64,000 bases of DNA from Bacteroidales bacterium (GTDB lineage Bacteria > Bacteroidota > Bacteroidia > Bacteroidales > UBA3824): positions 1 to 64,000 of the forward strand of contig JAFPZK010000001.1 in NCBI GenBank assembly GCA_017417315.1, given 5' to 3'. The notes under the pieces were generated by a model. It had not been told where the DNA came from and made no database searches. It worked only from the letters and a program-made list of their open reading frames with translations. Made by a program: the position numbers and the translations under genes. Every line of letters starts with the position of its first letter. Position 1 is the first letter of the stretch. Shown here one piece after another: positions 26,309 through 34,919 of this stretch.

Positions 26309-27384
26309 GCCACGCCTAAAATATGGTCATCGGGCAAAAAGCCGAAATATCTTGAATCGTCTTTGCCGGAGCGGTTGTCGCCCAAAACAAAGTAATAATC
26401 TTTGGTGAAACGGTAAGAATCCGCTTGGGTGTCGTTGATGAAAATTTTGCCGTTTTTAACTTCAACTTTGTTGCCCTCGTATGCTTCGATGCAGCGGCGG
26501 TAAAGCGGAAGTGTGTTGGCTGAAAGTTTCAAAACTTTGCCTTTTTGCGGAACAACAACGGGTCCGAAATTGCTTTGATTCCAGTGTTTTGACTCCAAAT
26601 ACGGGAAAACCGTCGGTTCAAACAAATCCTTCGGAAGAACTATTTTTTCAACCTTGTTTATTGACGAAGATTTTGAAATTTTGTCTGCCGAATTTTCGTT
26701 CAAACTGTATATTGCGAGGTTAGAACTTGACGCAATTTTGTTGCGGTAAAGTCCGATGAAAGTTTCTGCATAGTCTTCTTCGCTTGTCATGTCCTCGTTT
26801 TTCAAGCCCAAAGAATCCAACATAGTTTTGCTCATAACTCTGTCGTTAGCAACTATGAACGGATATTTTGAAGTTTCGGGGTCGGCTATTGCGGCGTTGT
26901 TTAAATAAACTACGTTGTTTTTGATTTCAACGAGCGTGCCGGGCGTGCCGTAAACCCTTGACAAATAAATCGGACGTTTTTTGAGTTTCTGAAAAACGAC
27001 TTCATTTTTTGAACACCAGTTCGGTCCGTACATTCTGCACATTTTGTAATAGTTTTTGTCATGGGCAGTAGGTACTACACTGTCGGTTTCGGGGTGACGG
27101 AAAACCACAACGTCCAAGGTTGCAGGCGTAGAAAAACGGTTGAAAAACACTTTGCTGTTTTTGCCGATTGTTGCCTCCATAGACGAAGATACGTTTTTAG
27201 CCCTGCCGAAAACTATCAGCAAAACCGCTCCCGCAATAATTAAAACACAGCCGGCAATCAAAGCGGCTTTCACCGCCGTTTTAAGTCCTGACCACCAACC
27301 GCTTTTTGTTTTTGTTTCCGTTGTCGTGGTAACGGTGGTCGTCGTTACCGTGGTTGTTTCTACAATTTTTTCTTTCTGTGCCAT
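26299..27384 (-). CDS. lepB: Divergent signal peptidase I (S26), catalytic Lys replaced
   Basis: A 361-residue protein with a threonine-rich N-terminal tail (about 9-26), a single membrane helix (about 37-60) and an S26 peptidase domain. Box B reads SSSMEAT with the nucleophile at S68. Box E is GDNRSGKDDSR near 335-345. In box D, where canonical enzymes have KR before the V-G-x-P-G turn, this protein reads YLSRVYGTPG, so the general-base Lys is Ser142; the codon is TCA. An unusually long loop separates boxes B and D. It may be inactive, use another base, or have a special substrate. Standard leader peptidase is presumably encoded elsewhere. Confidence 0.82.
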   Translation of the reverse strand: MAQKEKIVETTTVTTTTVTTTTETKTKSGWWSGLKTAVKAALIAGCVLIIAGAVLLIVFGRAKNVSSSMEATIGKNSKVFFNRFSTPATLDVVVFRHPETDSVVPTAHDKNYYKMCRMYGPNWCSKNEVVFQKLKKRPIYLSRVYGTPGTLVEIKNNVVYLNNAAIADPETSKYPFIVANDRVMSKTMLDSLGLKNEDMTSEEDYAETFIGLYRNKIASSSNLAIYSLNENSADKISKSSSINKVEKIVLPKDLFEPTVFPYLESKHWNQSNFGPVVVPQKGKVLKLSANTLPLYRRCIEAYEGNKVEVKNGKIFINDTQADSYRFTKDYYFVLGDNRSGKDDSRYFGFLPDDHILGVACE

Positions 27385-27397
27385 TTTTTAGTTAAAG

Positions 27398-29575
27398 TTA
27401 GAATTGGAAATATATAAACGGCTGCAAATCAGATGCTTTCACCTGATACAGCATAAAAACTACTCCTACACAAATCAGGATTTTTACCCAAACCGACGTG
27501 TTAATAAACCAGTTTGTGTATCTTTCCTTATAATTTGCAGAAAGCCAATGCACTATCATTCCGAACAGAATAACCGCAAAAACTTTCTTATAACTCATCA
27601 TCATTGTCGGAATCAGCGAAATGTCAGACCAGCCGTTAAGAAGTCTGTCAAGTATTCCGCTGACGGTGTCCGTGTCGGGGGCTCTAAACCATATCCTCGT
27701 AAACGTTATAAAGTTGAACGTCAAGAAGATACCCCAAATATACACGATAAATTTTTTCGGTTCTTTAATTTGTTTTTTGGTGATGTAAAACAAATGTGCC
27801 GCCAACAAAACCGTCGCTGCAAACATCCAAACCAAATTCCAAGTACCTGTATAGCCCCAAAAACAAAATCCCAAAGATATAACAAAATTTGTCCAAACAA
27901 AAACAGTCCACAAAATATTTTTTTCTTTTTTTTCGCTCAGATAATAGTCGAAGTTGTCGGCTATGTAAAAAGTAACAGATGTTAAAATTGTGAGTATCAG
28001 CCAAGAGGCATATTTTATGTCGCTTTGCCAAAAGCCTGTCAGCACCACTGCACACAGCGAAAAAAATGCAATTAAAATAAAACCGAGAATATTTTTCAAA
28101 CCAATCAGTTCTTTGTTAGACCATTTTACGACCCATACAAAATATGCGTAAAGGAAAATAAAATCCAACGCAGCCCACAAAACTATTCCGTTAGGATTAT
28201 GCCAAACATTCTGATTATAAGTGATATACGCAGCGATGTTTAAGACGGCAAACGTTATCCAGCGGATAATTTGCGTTTCTTTTTTCCAAAGTTTGTAGAT
28301 GACAAGACCGATACCGTTGTACGCGCCCCAAGTTACGAACATCCAACTTGAACCGTGCCACAGACCGCCGAGCCACATCGTGATAAAATTGTTCATCGAC
28401 GTTGTCAGCGTTAGTTTAAAGTTCGGGTTGAAATACGCAATCACCGCCAAAACAGCCATAATTCCGAACAATATTCCGCCGACCAAAAGGCTTGACGATA
28501 ACATCGTGATAACCAATAATATAACCACCCAGCAAATATAACCGCCCGCCGAGCCGTTACGGTTTCCGCCGATAGGAATGTAGAGATAATCTTTCAGCCA
28601 CGTTGAGAGCGAAATGTGCCAACGATGCCAAAATTCAGCGGTGGATTTTGCTTTGTACGGCGAGTTGAAGTTTATGCTGAGACGGAATCCCATCAACAAA
28701 GCCAAGCCGATTGCGATGTCGGTATAACCGCTGAAATCGGTGTAAACCTGCAACGAATAACCGTAAAGCGACATCAAAGTTTCAAAGCCTGAATATTTTC
28801 CGGGCGAGTCGAAAACCCTGTCGATAAAGTTTATCGAAATATAGTCAGAGATAAAAACTTTCTTGATTAATCCTTTGAGAATCATAAAGATAGCCGTTCC
28901 GAACTCTTGTTTTGTCAGGGAATAAGGCTTGTAGATTTGCGGTACAAATTCCGAGGCGCGGACGATAGGTCCGGCAACGAGTTGCGGAAAAAACGACACG
29001 TAGAATCCGAAATCCCAAACGGATTTTACGGGTTCGATTTGTTTTTTGTAGACGTCAACGCAATAACTTATCGCCTGAAAAGTAAAGAACGAAATTCCGA
29101 CCGGCAGAATAATTTTATCGGTTATGAAATCTGTTCCGAACAGTCCGTTAGCGGCAAGCGAAAAATAGTTAACTACGTGAAAATCAGTTCCGCAAAATTC
29201 GTTTATTGAGTTGACGATAAATGCGGCGTACTTAAAGTAAAAGAGTACGAAAAGGTTTACCGTAACGCCGAGGGCGAGAATAAGTTTTTTCTTTATTCCT
29301 TCCTCCTGACGGTGCAGCCAATTAGTTATGTAATAGATAGTTAGAATGGTAAAAAATAGCAGAATGACAAAAATTCCGCCTGTTTTGTAATAGAAAAAGA
29401 AACTTACTGCGAGCAGATAAAGGTTTCTCATTGCTATTTTTTTGTAGACGAAAGTGTAAACTGCCAACACAATTACAAAAAATCCCCAAAAATAAAACTG
29501 CGTAAACAGCAGCGGTCTCAGCGGATTGTATGTAAACAGGCTTTCTATAAATTCAAATGAAAAAAAGTTTTCCAT
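27398..29575 (-). CDS. AlgI-type MBOAT O-acyltransferase, expanded
   Basis: A 725-residue polytopic membrane protein of the MBOAT/AlgI family. The signature regions are FWHRWHISLSTWLKDYLYIPIGGNRNG (about 320-345) and GGLWHGSSWMFVTWG (about 405-420), which contains the conserved catalytic His. Typical members are near 480 residues. The extra length here comes from an insertion of about 45 residues between these motifs and from about 200 residues rich in membrane helices before the usual FxRIWFRAPD end. AlgI/DltB-like proteins pass acetyl groups across the membrane to a SGNH partner; two such partners are encoded upstream in the same direction. The preceding DUF262 gene abuts it with no gap. 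Confidence 0.88.
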   Translation of the reverse strand: MENFFSFEFIESLFTYNPLRPLLFTQFYFWGFFVIVLAVYTFVYKKIAMRNLYLLAVSFFFYYKTGGIFVILLFFTILTIYYITNWLHRQEEGIKKKLILALGVTVNLFVLFYFKYAAFIVNSINEFCGTDFHVVNYFSLAANGLFGTDFITDKIILPVGISFFTFQAISYCVDVYKKQIEPVKSVWDFGFYVSFFPQLVAGPIVRASEFVPQIYKPYSLTKQEFGTAIFMILKGLIKKVFISDYISINFIDRVFDSPGKYSGFETLMSLYGYSLQVYTDFSGYTDIAIGLALLMGFRLSINFNSPYKAKSTAEFWHRWHISLSTWLKDYLYIPIGGNRNGSAGGYICWVVILLVITMLSSSLLVGGILFGIMAVLAVIAYFNPNFKLTLTTSMNNFITMWLGGLWHGSSWMFVTWGAYNGIGLVIYKLWKKETQIIRWITFAVLNIAAYITYNQNVWHNPNGIVLWAALDFIFLYAYFVWVVKWSNKELIGLKNILGFILIAFFSLCAVVLTGFWQSDIKYASWLILTILTSVTFYIADNFDYYLSEKKEKNILWTVFVWTNFVISLGFCFWGYTGTWNLVWMFAATVLLAAHLFYITKKQIKEPKKFIVYIWGIFLTFNFITFTRIWFRAPDTDTVSGILDRLLNGWSDISLIPTMMMSYKKVFAVILFGMIVHWLSANYKERYTNWFINTSVWVKILICVGVVFMLYQVKASDLQPFIYFQF

Positions 29576-30739
29576 TTATCTGTTTCCTTTTGCGCGGTTA
29601 TGAGTTTTACAAAGCATTTGACAGTTTTTTATATCGGTTTCGCCGCCCTTCGACCAAGCCGAAACGTGGTCGGCATCCATATCTTTTAACAGCCAAATTT
29701 TCTTAGCGTTTGAAGTGTTTTCCAAAGCGCAGTACGGACAATTTGAAACGCCGTCTTTTTTGGCTTTTTCAGTTTGTTTTTCGTAAACTGCTTTTTTGGT
29801 CGGCTCGTCAAAAAATCTTACGTCTAACAATTTTTTGTCTTGTTCTCCGCCTAAAAGATATTCATAAATGCCGCGTTTGTTTTTTACATAAAAATCGGCG
29901 TAAAGTTCGTGTACCCGTTTTGAAATTTGTTCTGGGTCGTAGATGTTGTTATGGTATTGTTCGTACAAACGTCCCCAATCCAAGCCGCACATTTCCGACT
30001 CAGTATCAATAAAAACTGCATCAATCCAATCAATTACGGTATTAAAATATGTTTCAAGTTCTGTAATATTGTCATCATGTCTGTGTGCTGACATATATTC
30101 AGAAACATTACCTTTGCTGACCCAGTCAAGAGCAATATGTAAAAAATCTTGACGGTTTACCGAGCCTTTTATGTAATTGCTCCAAAATTGAAGATTAGGA
30201 GCAGTTGAATTTGAAAAAATTTCTTTGGCTTTTGTTACAAATTTGCCTGAATATATTGCATTTAACAATTCTTGTTCATTCAAAGGAATACCAGCAATAT
30301 TTATAGTTTTAAACCATTCTTTAATTTCGCTTTCTGTACCTTCACATTCGTAAATTGTTAGTTTTGACTGCAAAATTTTGTCTTGTAAGTTTTTAGCAAT
30401 ACCTGTAAAAAACTGAATCATTCCTTTGTCATCCTTAATGGGAAATTTATCCGTTACAAATCTTCCGAGACTTGTTATACGTTGTTGACCGTCTAAAACT
30501 TCATATTTTCCGTCAGAAGTTTTGACAAAATAAATTAATCCGATTGGATAACCTTTGAGTATAGATTCTATGACAGCAACATCTCGTTTGCCGTCTGCAT
30601 AAATATAATTACGTTGATATTCTGGCTGAATTATAAGGTTGCCGGATAATCCGAACAATCCTTTGCCCTCATATTCATTGTAAACAAAGCCATCGCAAAT
30701 TTGTGCGACGGTTATATCGGTGCGCAAATTTGTTTTCAT
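29576..30739 (-). CDS. DUF262-HNH nuclease-type protein
   Basis: A 387-residue protein. The N-terminal DUF262 (ParB/GmrS-like) region carries [20 protein letters not shown] and the invariant DGQQRITS (83-90), a motif linked to NTP use. The C-terminus is a zinc-type HNH module: a CxxC pair near 335, [12 protein letters not shown] with H358, N372, CxxxC, and H380. This combination recurs in phage-defence restriction systems, where DUF262 controls a nuclease. Start overlaps the methyltransferase stop by 4 nt (ATGA), and its stop abuts the MBOAT start, so this pair is placed tightly within the operon. Target specificity is unknown. Confidence 0.87.
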   Translation of the reverse strand: MKTNLRTDITVAQICDGFVYNEYEGKGLFGLSGNLIIQPEYQRNYIYADGKRDVAVIESILKGYPIGLIYFVKTSDGKYEVLDGQQRITSLGRFVTDKFPIKDDKGMIQFFTGIAKNLQDKILQSKLTIYECEGTESEIKEWFKTINIAGIPLNEQELLNAIYSGKFVTKAKEIFSNSTAPNLQFWSNYIKGSVNRQDFLHIALDWVSKGNVSEYMSAHRHDDNITELETYFNTVIDWIDAVFIDTESEMCGLDWGRLYEQYHNNIYDPEQISKRVHELYADFYVKNKRGIYEYLLGGEQDKKLLDVRFFDEPTKKAVYEKQTEKAKKDGVSNCPYCALENTSNAKKIWLLKDMDADHVSAWSKGGETDIKNCQMLCKTHNRAKGNR

Positions 30740-31899
30740 TTTTTATGCCTTATTAAAATGCGTTGATATACTTTTTCATAAAGACCGTTTTCGATGATAA
30801 CACCGCTTGCATTTAAATCGTATGTGCCTTTTTTGCCGAATTTTGCGAAATAGGCATTTTTACATTCTTCTGTTGTGTACACTTTGGTTTTAAGACCGTA
30901 TAAATCTTCGTTTTCACACATACCGAGAATTTCAAACTGTTCGGGGCAATATTTATCCAAAAAACTTATAGGTACACCCATAACCCCCTCGTAATCAGAA
31001 GGAATCGAGTCTGTATACGGTACTTCAAGTGCATCATAATTGTCATACTTCTTATAGCCGATATTTTTGATTTCTTTGTGGTTGCTACCTTTAATATTTC
31101 TTGCCATAGTCATAAATGTGAGTGGATTGTGTCTGCGACCGTGTTCTATGTTCGTAAACCAAACGGCTTGCGCTCTTGCATAAACAATTCCGTCTAAAAT
31201 ACGATAACCGCTGCCTATACTTTTTTTATTTTTAAAAGTCTCACTTTCAGGAACATCAAATAGTAAATCTTTTGACATCGGTGTTTTTCCTATCCACAAT
31301 TTGTTTTCTTTAATAAGCGGAAATATCTCCTTGTAGGTGATTGCGTTTTTATTTCCGATTACGGCAAATTGTTTTTGTTCGGAAAAAATCCATGCCATAA
31401 ATTCCCGAAACAGACTGAACGGCGGGTTTGTTACCACAATATCAGCCTCTTTTAAAAGTTTCGTAACTTCTTTACTTCTGAAATCTCCGTCGCCGTCTAA
31501 ATAACGCCATTGAAGTTTTTGTATGTCTCTCGGAGGTTCTTCCCTGTTTGTCAGCGTAAAAATTTTCCCGTGTTTGGGTGATTTTATTGCATCAAAATTC
31601 GGATTTTCTGTTTCAAACAAAGTCGGTTGCCAGTCAAAATCGGGCTTCGGATTTTTGCTGTCGTAAGCATACGAAGTACTGATAAGTTTTTTTAAACCTA
31701 ATGAATCAAATCGTTGTGCGAAAAATCTTGTAAAATTGCTCCATTCGGGGTCATCACAAGGACACAAAACGGTCTTGCCCCGAAAAACATCGGGGTTATA
31801 CTCTACATACGCATTAATTTCGGTTACAATATCTTCAATTCGCGTATAGAACTCATCGTTTTTTGCGTTTTTTGCCGCTGAAAGATTAGTGTTTGCCAT
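30736..31899 (-). CDS. EcoRI-family adenine-specific DNA methyltransferase
   Basis: A 387-residue protein matching the EcoRI methylase family. The catalytic N6-adenine motif is TNPPFSLF (about 157-164), and an N-terminal region ([15 protein letters not shown], then [17 protein letters not shown]) forms the S-adenosylmethionine side. It is expected to protect host DNA by adenine methylation. No EcoRI-like endonuclease is adjacent; the partner gene encodes DUF262-HNH, overlapping by 4 nt. Own -7 box (TAACTTTG) lies just upstream, within the 31-nt gap after the SGNH gene, suggesting an inserted independent cassette. Confidence 0.9.
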   Translation of the reverse strand: MANTNLSAAKNAKNDEFYTRIEDIVTEINAYVEYNPDVFRGKTVLCPCDDPEWSNFTRFFAQRFDSLGLKKLISTSYAYDSKNPKPDFDWQPTLFETENPNFDAIKSPKHGKIFTLTNREEPPRDIQKLQWRYLDGDGDFRSKEVTKLLKEADIVVTNPPFSLFREFMAWIFSEQKQFAVIGNKNAITYKEIFPLIKENKLWIGKTPMSKDLLFDVPESETFKNKKSIGSGYRILDGIVYARAQAVWFTNIEHGRRHNPLTFMTMARNIKGSNHKEIKNIGYKKYDNYDALEVPYTDSIPSDYEGVMGVPISFLDKYCPEQFEILGMCENEDLYGLKTKVYTTEECKNAYFAKFGKKGTYDLNASGVIIENGLYEKVYQRILIRHKK

Positions 31900-31915
31900 A
31901 ATAAAAAACTTTTTG

Positions 31916-31923
31916 CAAAGTTA
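31916..31923 (-). promoter_or_regulatory. -7 box for methyltransferase/DUF262 cassette
   Basis: TAACTTTG on the minus strand followed by C, an exact TAnnTTTG match, 17 nt before the start codon and within 15 nt of the end of the upstream SGNH gene (which reads towards it). Confidence 0.55.
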
Positions 31924-31930
31924 GAAAAAA

Positions 31931-33178
31931 TTATCGGTTTTGAAAATTTTTTTTGTCCAAATAATTGCTGTAACTCTGCAAAAATGCGTTGAAAAACATA
32001 TCGGCGCAAAACGTGTAACCGGCAACCGTCATGTGAACTTTGTCGTATGCCATAAGTCCGTGTTTCACCCATGTTAACGACGAGCCGTATCCGCCCATAA
32101 TGTCATAAATACTGAACATCGATTCGCCGTATTTTTCAACTAATTTTTTTACGACTTCTTCTTCTTTTTCCATTGCCGGATTAGGACGGCGGCGGAAAAG
32201 ATAAAAATCATTCGGCACTACAAACGTCCAAACCGCATTCGGACAATACCTTTTGACCCTTTCGATAAAAGTTACGTAATTGTTGTAATAAAAGTTTTCG
32301 TCGAAATGTGCGGTGTTGGCGTCGTTGACGCCTAAGAAAATCACGAACCAGTCAGGCTGTAACATTTGAAGTTGTTTTTCAAAGTGTGCACAGCCGAGCC
32401 AAGACGAAAAACTTGCACCGTTAATACCTAAGCCTGAATACGTTACGCCCGGATTGTCGTTTTCAAGCGAAAAACCGTAAAGCGTAAAACCGTTTTGGTT
32501 TTCGTCAGTTTTTTCAAAGTGAAACTTCGCAACTTCCTGATATTTTTCAAATTTTATGTCGATATAGCCGAGATTGTCGATTTTTTCAACGGTGTATTTT
32601 CCCATTTCAATATCGGGGACAATTTCAAATTGTCCGAGATGAGGCGCACAGAAAATTTTTACTTCGTTGAAATCGTATTTTACCTCGTTTTTAGGGTTCA
32701 TAGTGATTGAAATTCTGGCGTTTACGTCGAGAGTTGTGGCTGAGGCGCCGGAGATTCCGAGTTCGCAAGTGCGTTTCCATTCAACGTTTCGGCATGTTGT
32801 CCAAAAGCCTGAATACGAGATTATATAGTTTGACGGATTGTTGGATTTTGTCATTCTGTACGGAAAAACAAAACCTCTTGCGCCCACTAATCCGGGGTGA
32901 AAGGTTTGAAGTCTTACCCTCAAACGGTGCGAAAAAATGTCCGCCTGAGTGTGTGAAGCCCCGATTTGAACTACATTTAATTTTCCTTTACCGAATTTTA
33001 TCAAAGAATCGGTTTTCTGAAAGACTTTTTCAAATTTTGAAGAATCTTTCGAGAAAATCAATTTTCCGCCTTTGTAATTAACAAAGGGATAATACGTTAT
33101 GTCAAAGGGATAGTCTTGCGCGTTTAAGTTGTTACTGCACAAAAAAGCCAAAACAATAGCGAATAAAAATTTTTTCAT
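31931..33178 (-). CDS. SGNH-hydrolase-like protein (acetyltransferase partner)
   Basis: A 415-residue secreted protein; the signal peptide ends near NLNAQ. The SGNH blocks read IGASHTQAD with S75 as nucleophile (block I, with GAS in place of GDS), a Gly at LGINGASFSS, block III as GVNDAN, and DKVHMT as the D-x-x-H block V near 386-389. AlgX/AlgJ- and PatB-like proteins of this type transfer acetyl groups in the periplasm after an MBOAT protein brings them across. The protein is therefore the likely partner of the downstream AlgI-type gene, from which it is now separated by the methyltransferase cassette. Confidence 0.85.
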   Translation of the reverse strand: MKKFLFAIVLAFLCSNNLNAQDYPFDITYYPFVNYKGGKLIFSKDSSKFEKVFQKTDSLIKFGKGKLNVVQIGASHTQADIFSHRLRVRLQTFHPGLVGARGFVFPYRMTKSNNPSNYIISYSGFWTTCRNVEWKRTCELGISGASATTLDVNARISITMNPKNEVKYDFNEVKIFCAPHLGQFEIVPDIEMGKYTVEKIDNLGYIDIKFEKYQEVAKFHFEKTDENQNGFTLYGFSLENDNPGVTYSGLGINGASFSSWLGCAHFEKQLQMLQPDWFVIFLGVNDANTAHFDENFYYNNYVTFIERVKRYCPNAVWTFVVPNDFYLFRRRPNPAMEKEEEVVKKLVEKYGESMFSIYDIMGGYGSSLTWVKHGLMAYDKVHMTVAGYTFCADMFFNAFLQSYSNYLDKKNFQNR

Positions 33179-33192
33179 TTTTCAATATTTTT

Positions 33193-34779
33193 TTACTTTT
33201 TCTTTCTTAACCATTCATTATACCTCGAAATTATCGCTGTATAAAGCATTCTTGCCATAATATTTGCACCGTTAGGGGTGAAATGCACGAAATCTTTTTC
33301 GGCTAATTGCGGTTCGTGATAAACCCAATCCGGCATACTATTTTCGCCGCCCATTGCCTCGTACATATCCCAAAAAGCGCAATCATTGCTCAGGGCTGCT
33401 GATTTTAAGGCTTCAACCAAGGGCGGTAAAATTTCGTAAGTTTGATATTTATCGCCGACCTTTGTACTCATGTCCGCCGGTCCGACAACGATGATTGACA
33501 TTTTCGGACAAAGCCTTTTTATGTAGCGGATTTGAGCGGCAAACATACTTTTAAAAGCGTTCAGACGTTCTTCGGTCATGTACGGCACGGCATTTCCGCC
33601 GAATTGAAGAATAACGCATTTTACGTTAAGTTCGTTGTACATTCGCGCTAACATATTACCGCTTATTTTCGTGAAAATAGTTCCGCTGCAACCTCTTAAC
33701 GCAATGTTGTCGACAGCTACGCCGCTGTTGCCGTCAAGTGCAAACCCGTAAATTTCAGGGCTTTGCGGCGACGAAAATTCCATTTTTAGATTCACCGGCG
33801 GTTCAGAAAAATTGAAAAGTTTTGACGAATAAGAATCAGTCGGTTTTAATTTTTCGTCATACAAAACCGTTTCACCGTCAAGGACTTTTATGTTGCAAAT
33901 CGCGTCGGTATTGCCGTAAAAAAGTCTGCATTTTTTTATGACTTTAAGATTTTGTCTAAGAGTTGACGGTGTAAACGAAATTGTTCCCGTAAGAGTTTCT
34001 TTCGGTTGTATAGTTTCTTCCGGTTTTGTTATAACTGGCATTGAATCAACTGTTTGCACGGAATCATTTTGAATAGAATCATTTTTAGTGATTTTCGTGT
34101 TTTTCGTAGTTATTTTTCTCAGCGGTCCGAAAGTGCAAAATGCTCCTAAAACGCCGTAGTTTGTGTGTTTTACGGCAGTGTCAATTGACGGAAAAACCGT
34201 GTAACGTTTCCAGTTGTCGGAGTTTGAAACTGCGCACGGTGATTTGTAGTCGTAAGCGGTTTTTGCGGGAATAAGTCCGGGACCCGAACCGCCGAATTGT
34301 TGTTGCAGTTTATAACGCAAATAATTTGTTATTCTGTCCGTTTCTATCTGAGAATCACCGTAGTGCATAATTCTGACAACGTGTTTTAATTCGTCAGGGT
34401 CGATAAGCGAAGAAAATAGATTTTCAAGGCATTTAAGACCTGAGGCGGGTAAATTCAAAGGTTGCCTTAACGAGTCCGTTGAAATTGTCCTCGGTTTAAA
34501 CTCAAATACCGAAGAATCAATAACTTCCGTATGTTCTACGAATTGAGCCGTGTCGCTTTCGATAACCGCCAAATCGTTGTCGGCTATGAAAATTGCTTTT
34601 GTAGAATCAACGGAGTCTTTTGTAGGCATACTTTCTTTCATAAACTCCTTTAAATCAGGAAAATGTAATGTTAAATCATTTCCGATTGTGATTCCGTTTT
34701 TCGGGAAAATTATAGTCAACAAACCTAACAAAATCAGAATGAAGACAAAAAAAGTCAGTGTTCTTTCCGGTTTTACCAT
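33193..34779 (-). CDS. Membrane-anchored SGNH/GDSL-type protein
   Basis: A 528-residue protein with an N-terminal membrane helix (about 8-25), a disordered linker, then a SGNH domain. The nucleophile block is MHYGDSQIETD (about 139-149) and the catalytic end is DFVHFTPNGANIMA. Inside is a low-complexity stretch (about 221-255; KITTKNTKITKNDSIQND), coded by a DNA segment shared with a repeat elsewhere in the window (34092-34111). It begins the O-acetylation gene run on the minus strand. Role: probable second acetyl-acceptor partner or chaperone of polymer O-acetylation. Confidence 0.82.
   Translation of the reverse strand: MVKPERTLTFFVFILILLGLLTIIFPKNGITIGNDLTLHFPDLKEFMKESMPTKDSVDSTKAIFIADNDLAVIESDTAQFVEHTEVIDSSVFEFKPRTISTDSLRQPLNLPASGLKCLENLFSSLIDPDELKHVVRIMHYGDSQIETDRITNYLRYKLQQQFGGSGPGLIPAKTAYDYKSPCAVSNSDNWKRYTVFPSIDTAVKHTNYGVLGAFCTFGPLRKITTKNTKITKNDSIQNDSVQTVDSMPVITKPEETIQPKETLTGTISFTPSTLRQNLKVIKKCRLFYGNTDAICNIKVLDGETVLYDEKLKPTDSYSSKLFNFSEPPVNLKMEFSSPQSPEIYGFALDGNSGVAVDNIALRGCSGTIFTKISGNMLARMYNELNVKCVILQFGGNAVPYMTEERLNAFKSMFAAQIRYIKRLCPKMSIIVVGPADMSTKVGDKYQTYEILPPLVEALKSAALSNDCAFWDMYEAMGGENSMPDWVYHEPQLAEKDFVHFTPNGANIMARMLYTAIISRYNEWLRKKK
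34092..34111. repeat. Shared 20-bp repeat arm inside the SGNH gene
   Basis: AACTACGAAAAACACGAAAA (minus strand) lies inside the coding frame of the SGNH gene, encoding part of TTKNTKITK. The same 20-mer forms the start of each arm of the large hairpin at 58824-58895. Confidence 0.8.
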
Positions 34780-34919
34780 TTTTCAATTTTTTTTCAAACA
34801 GCAAAATTAGAGTTTTTTTGCGTGAAAAACAAAAATATTATCTTTTTTGCTTAAACTTTTTTGATTTTTTTCTGTCAAACATAGTGTTTATTGATAAAGA
34901 TGAAACTAAATTGGATAAG

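Noticed and set aside
27404..27985. Long plus-strand frame opposite the MBOAT gene
   Set aside because: The minus strand has a clear MBOAT protein with catalytic motifs; the opposite frame is rich in Asn, Lys and Arg without domain content.
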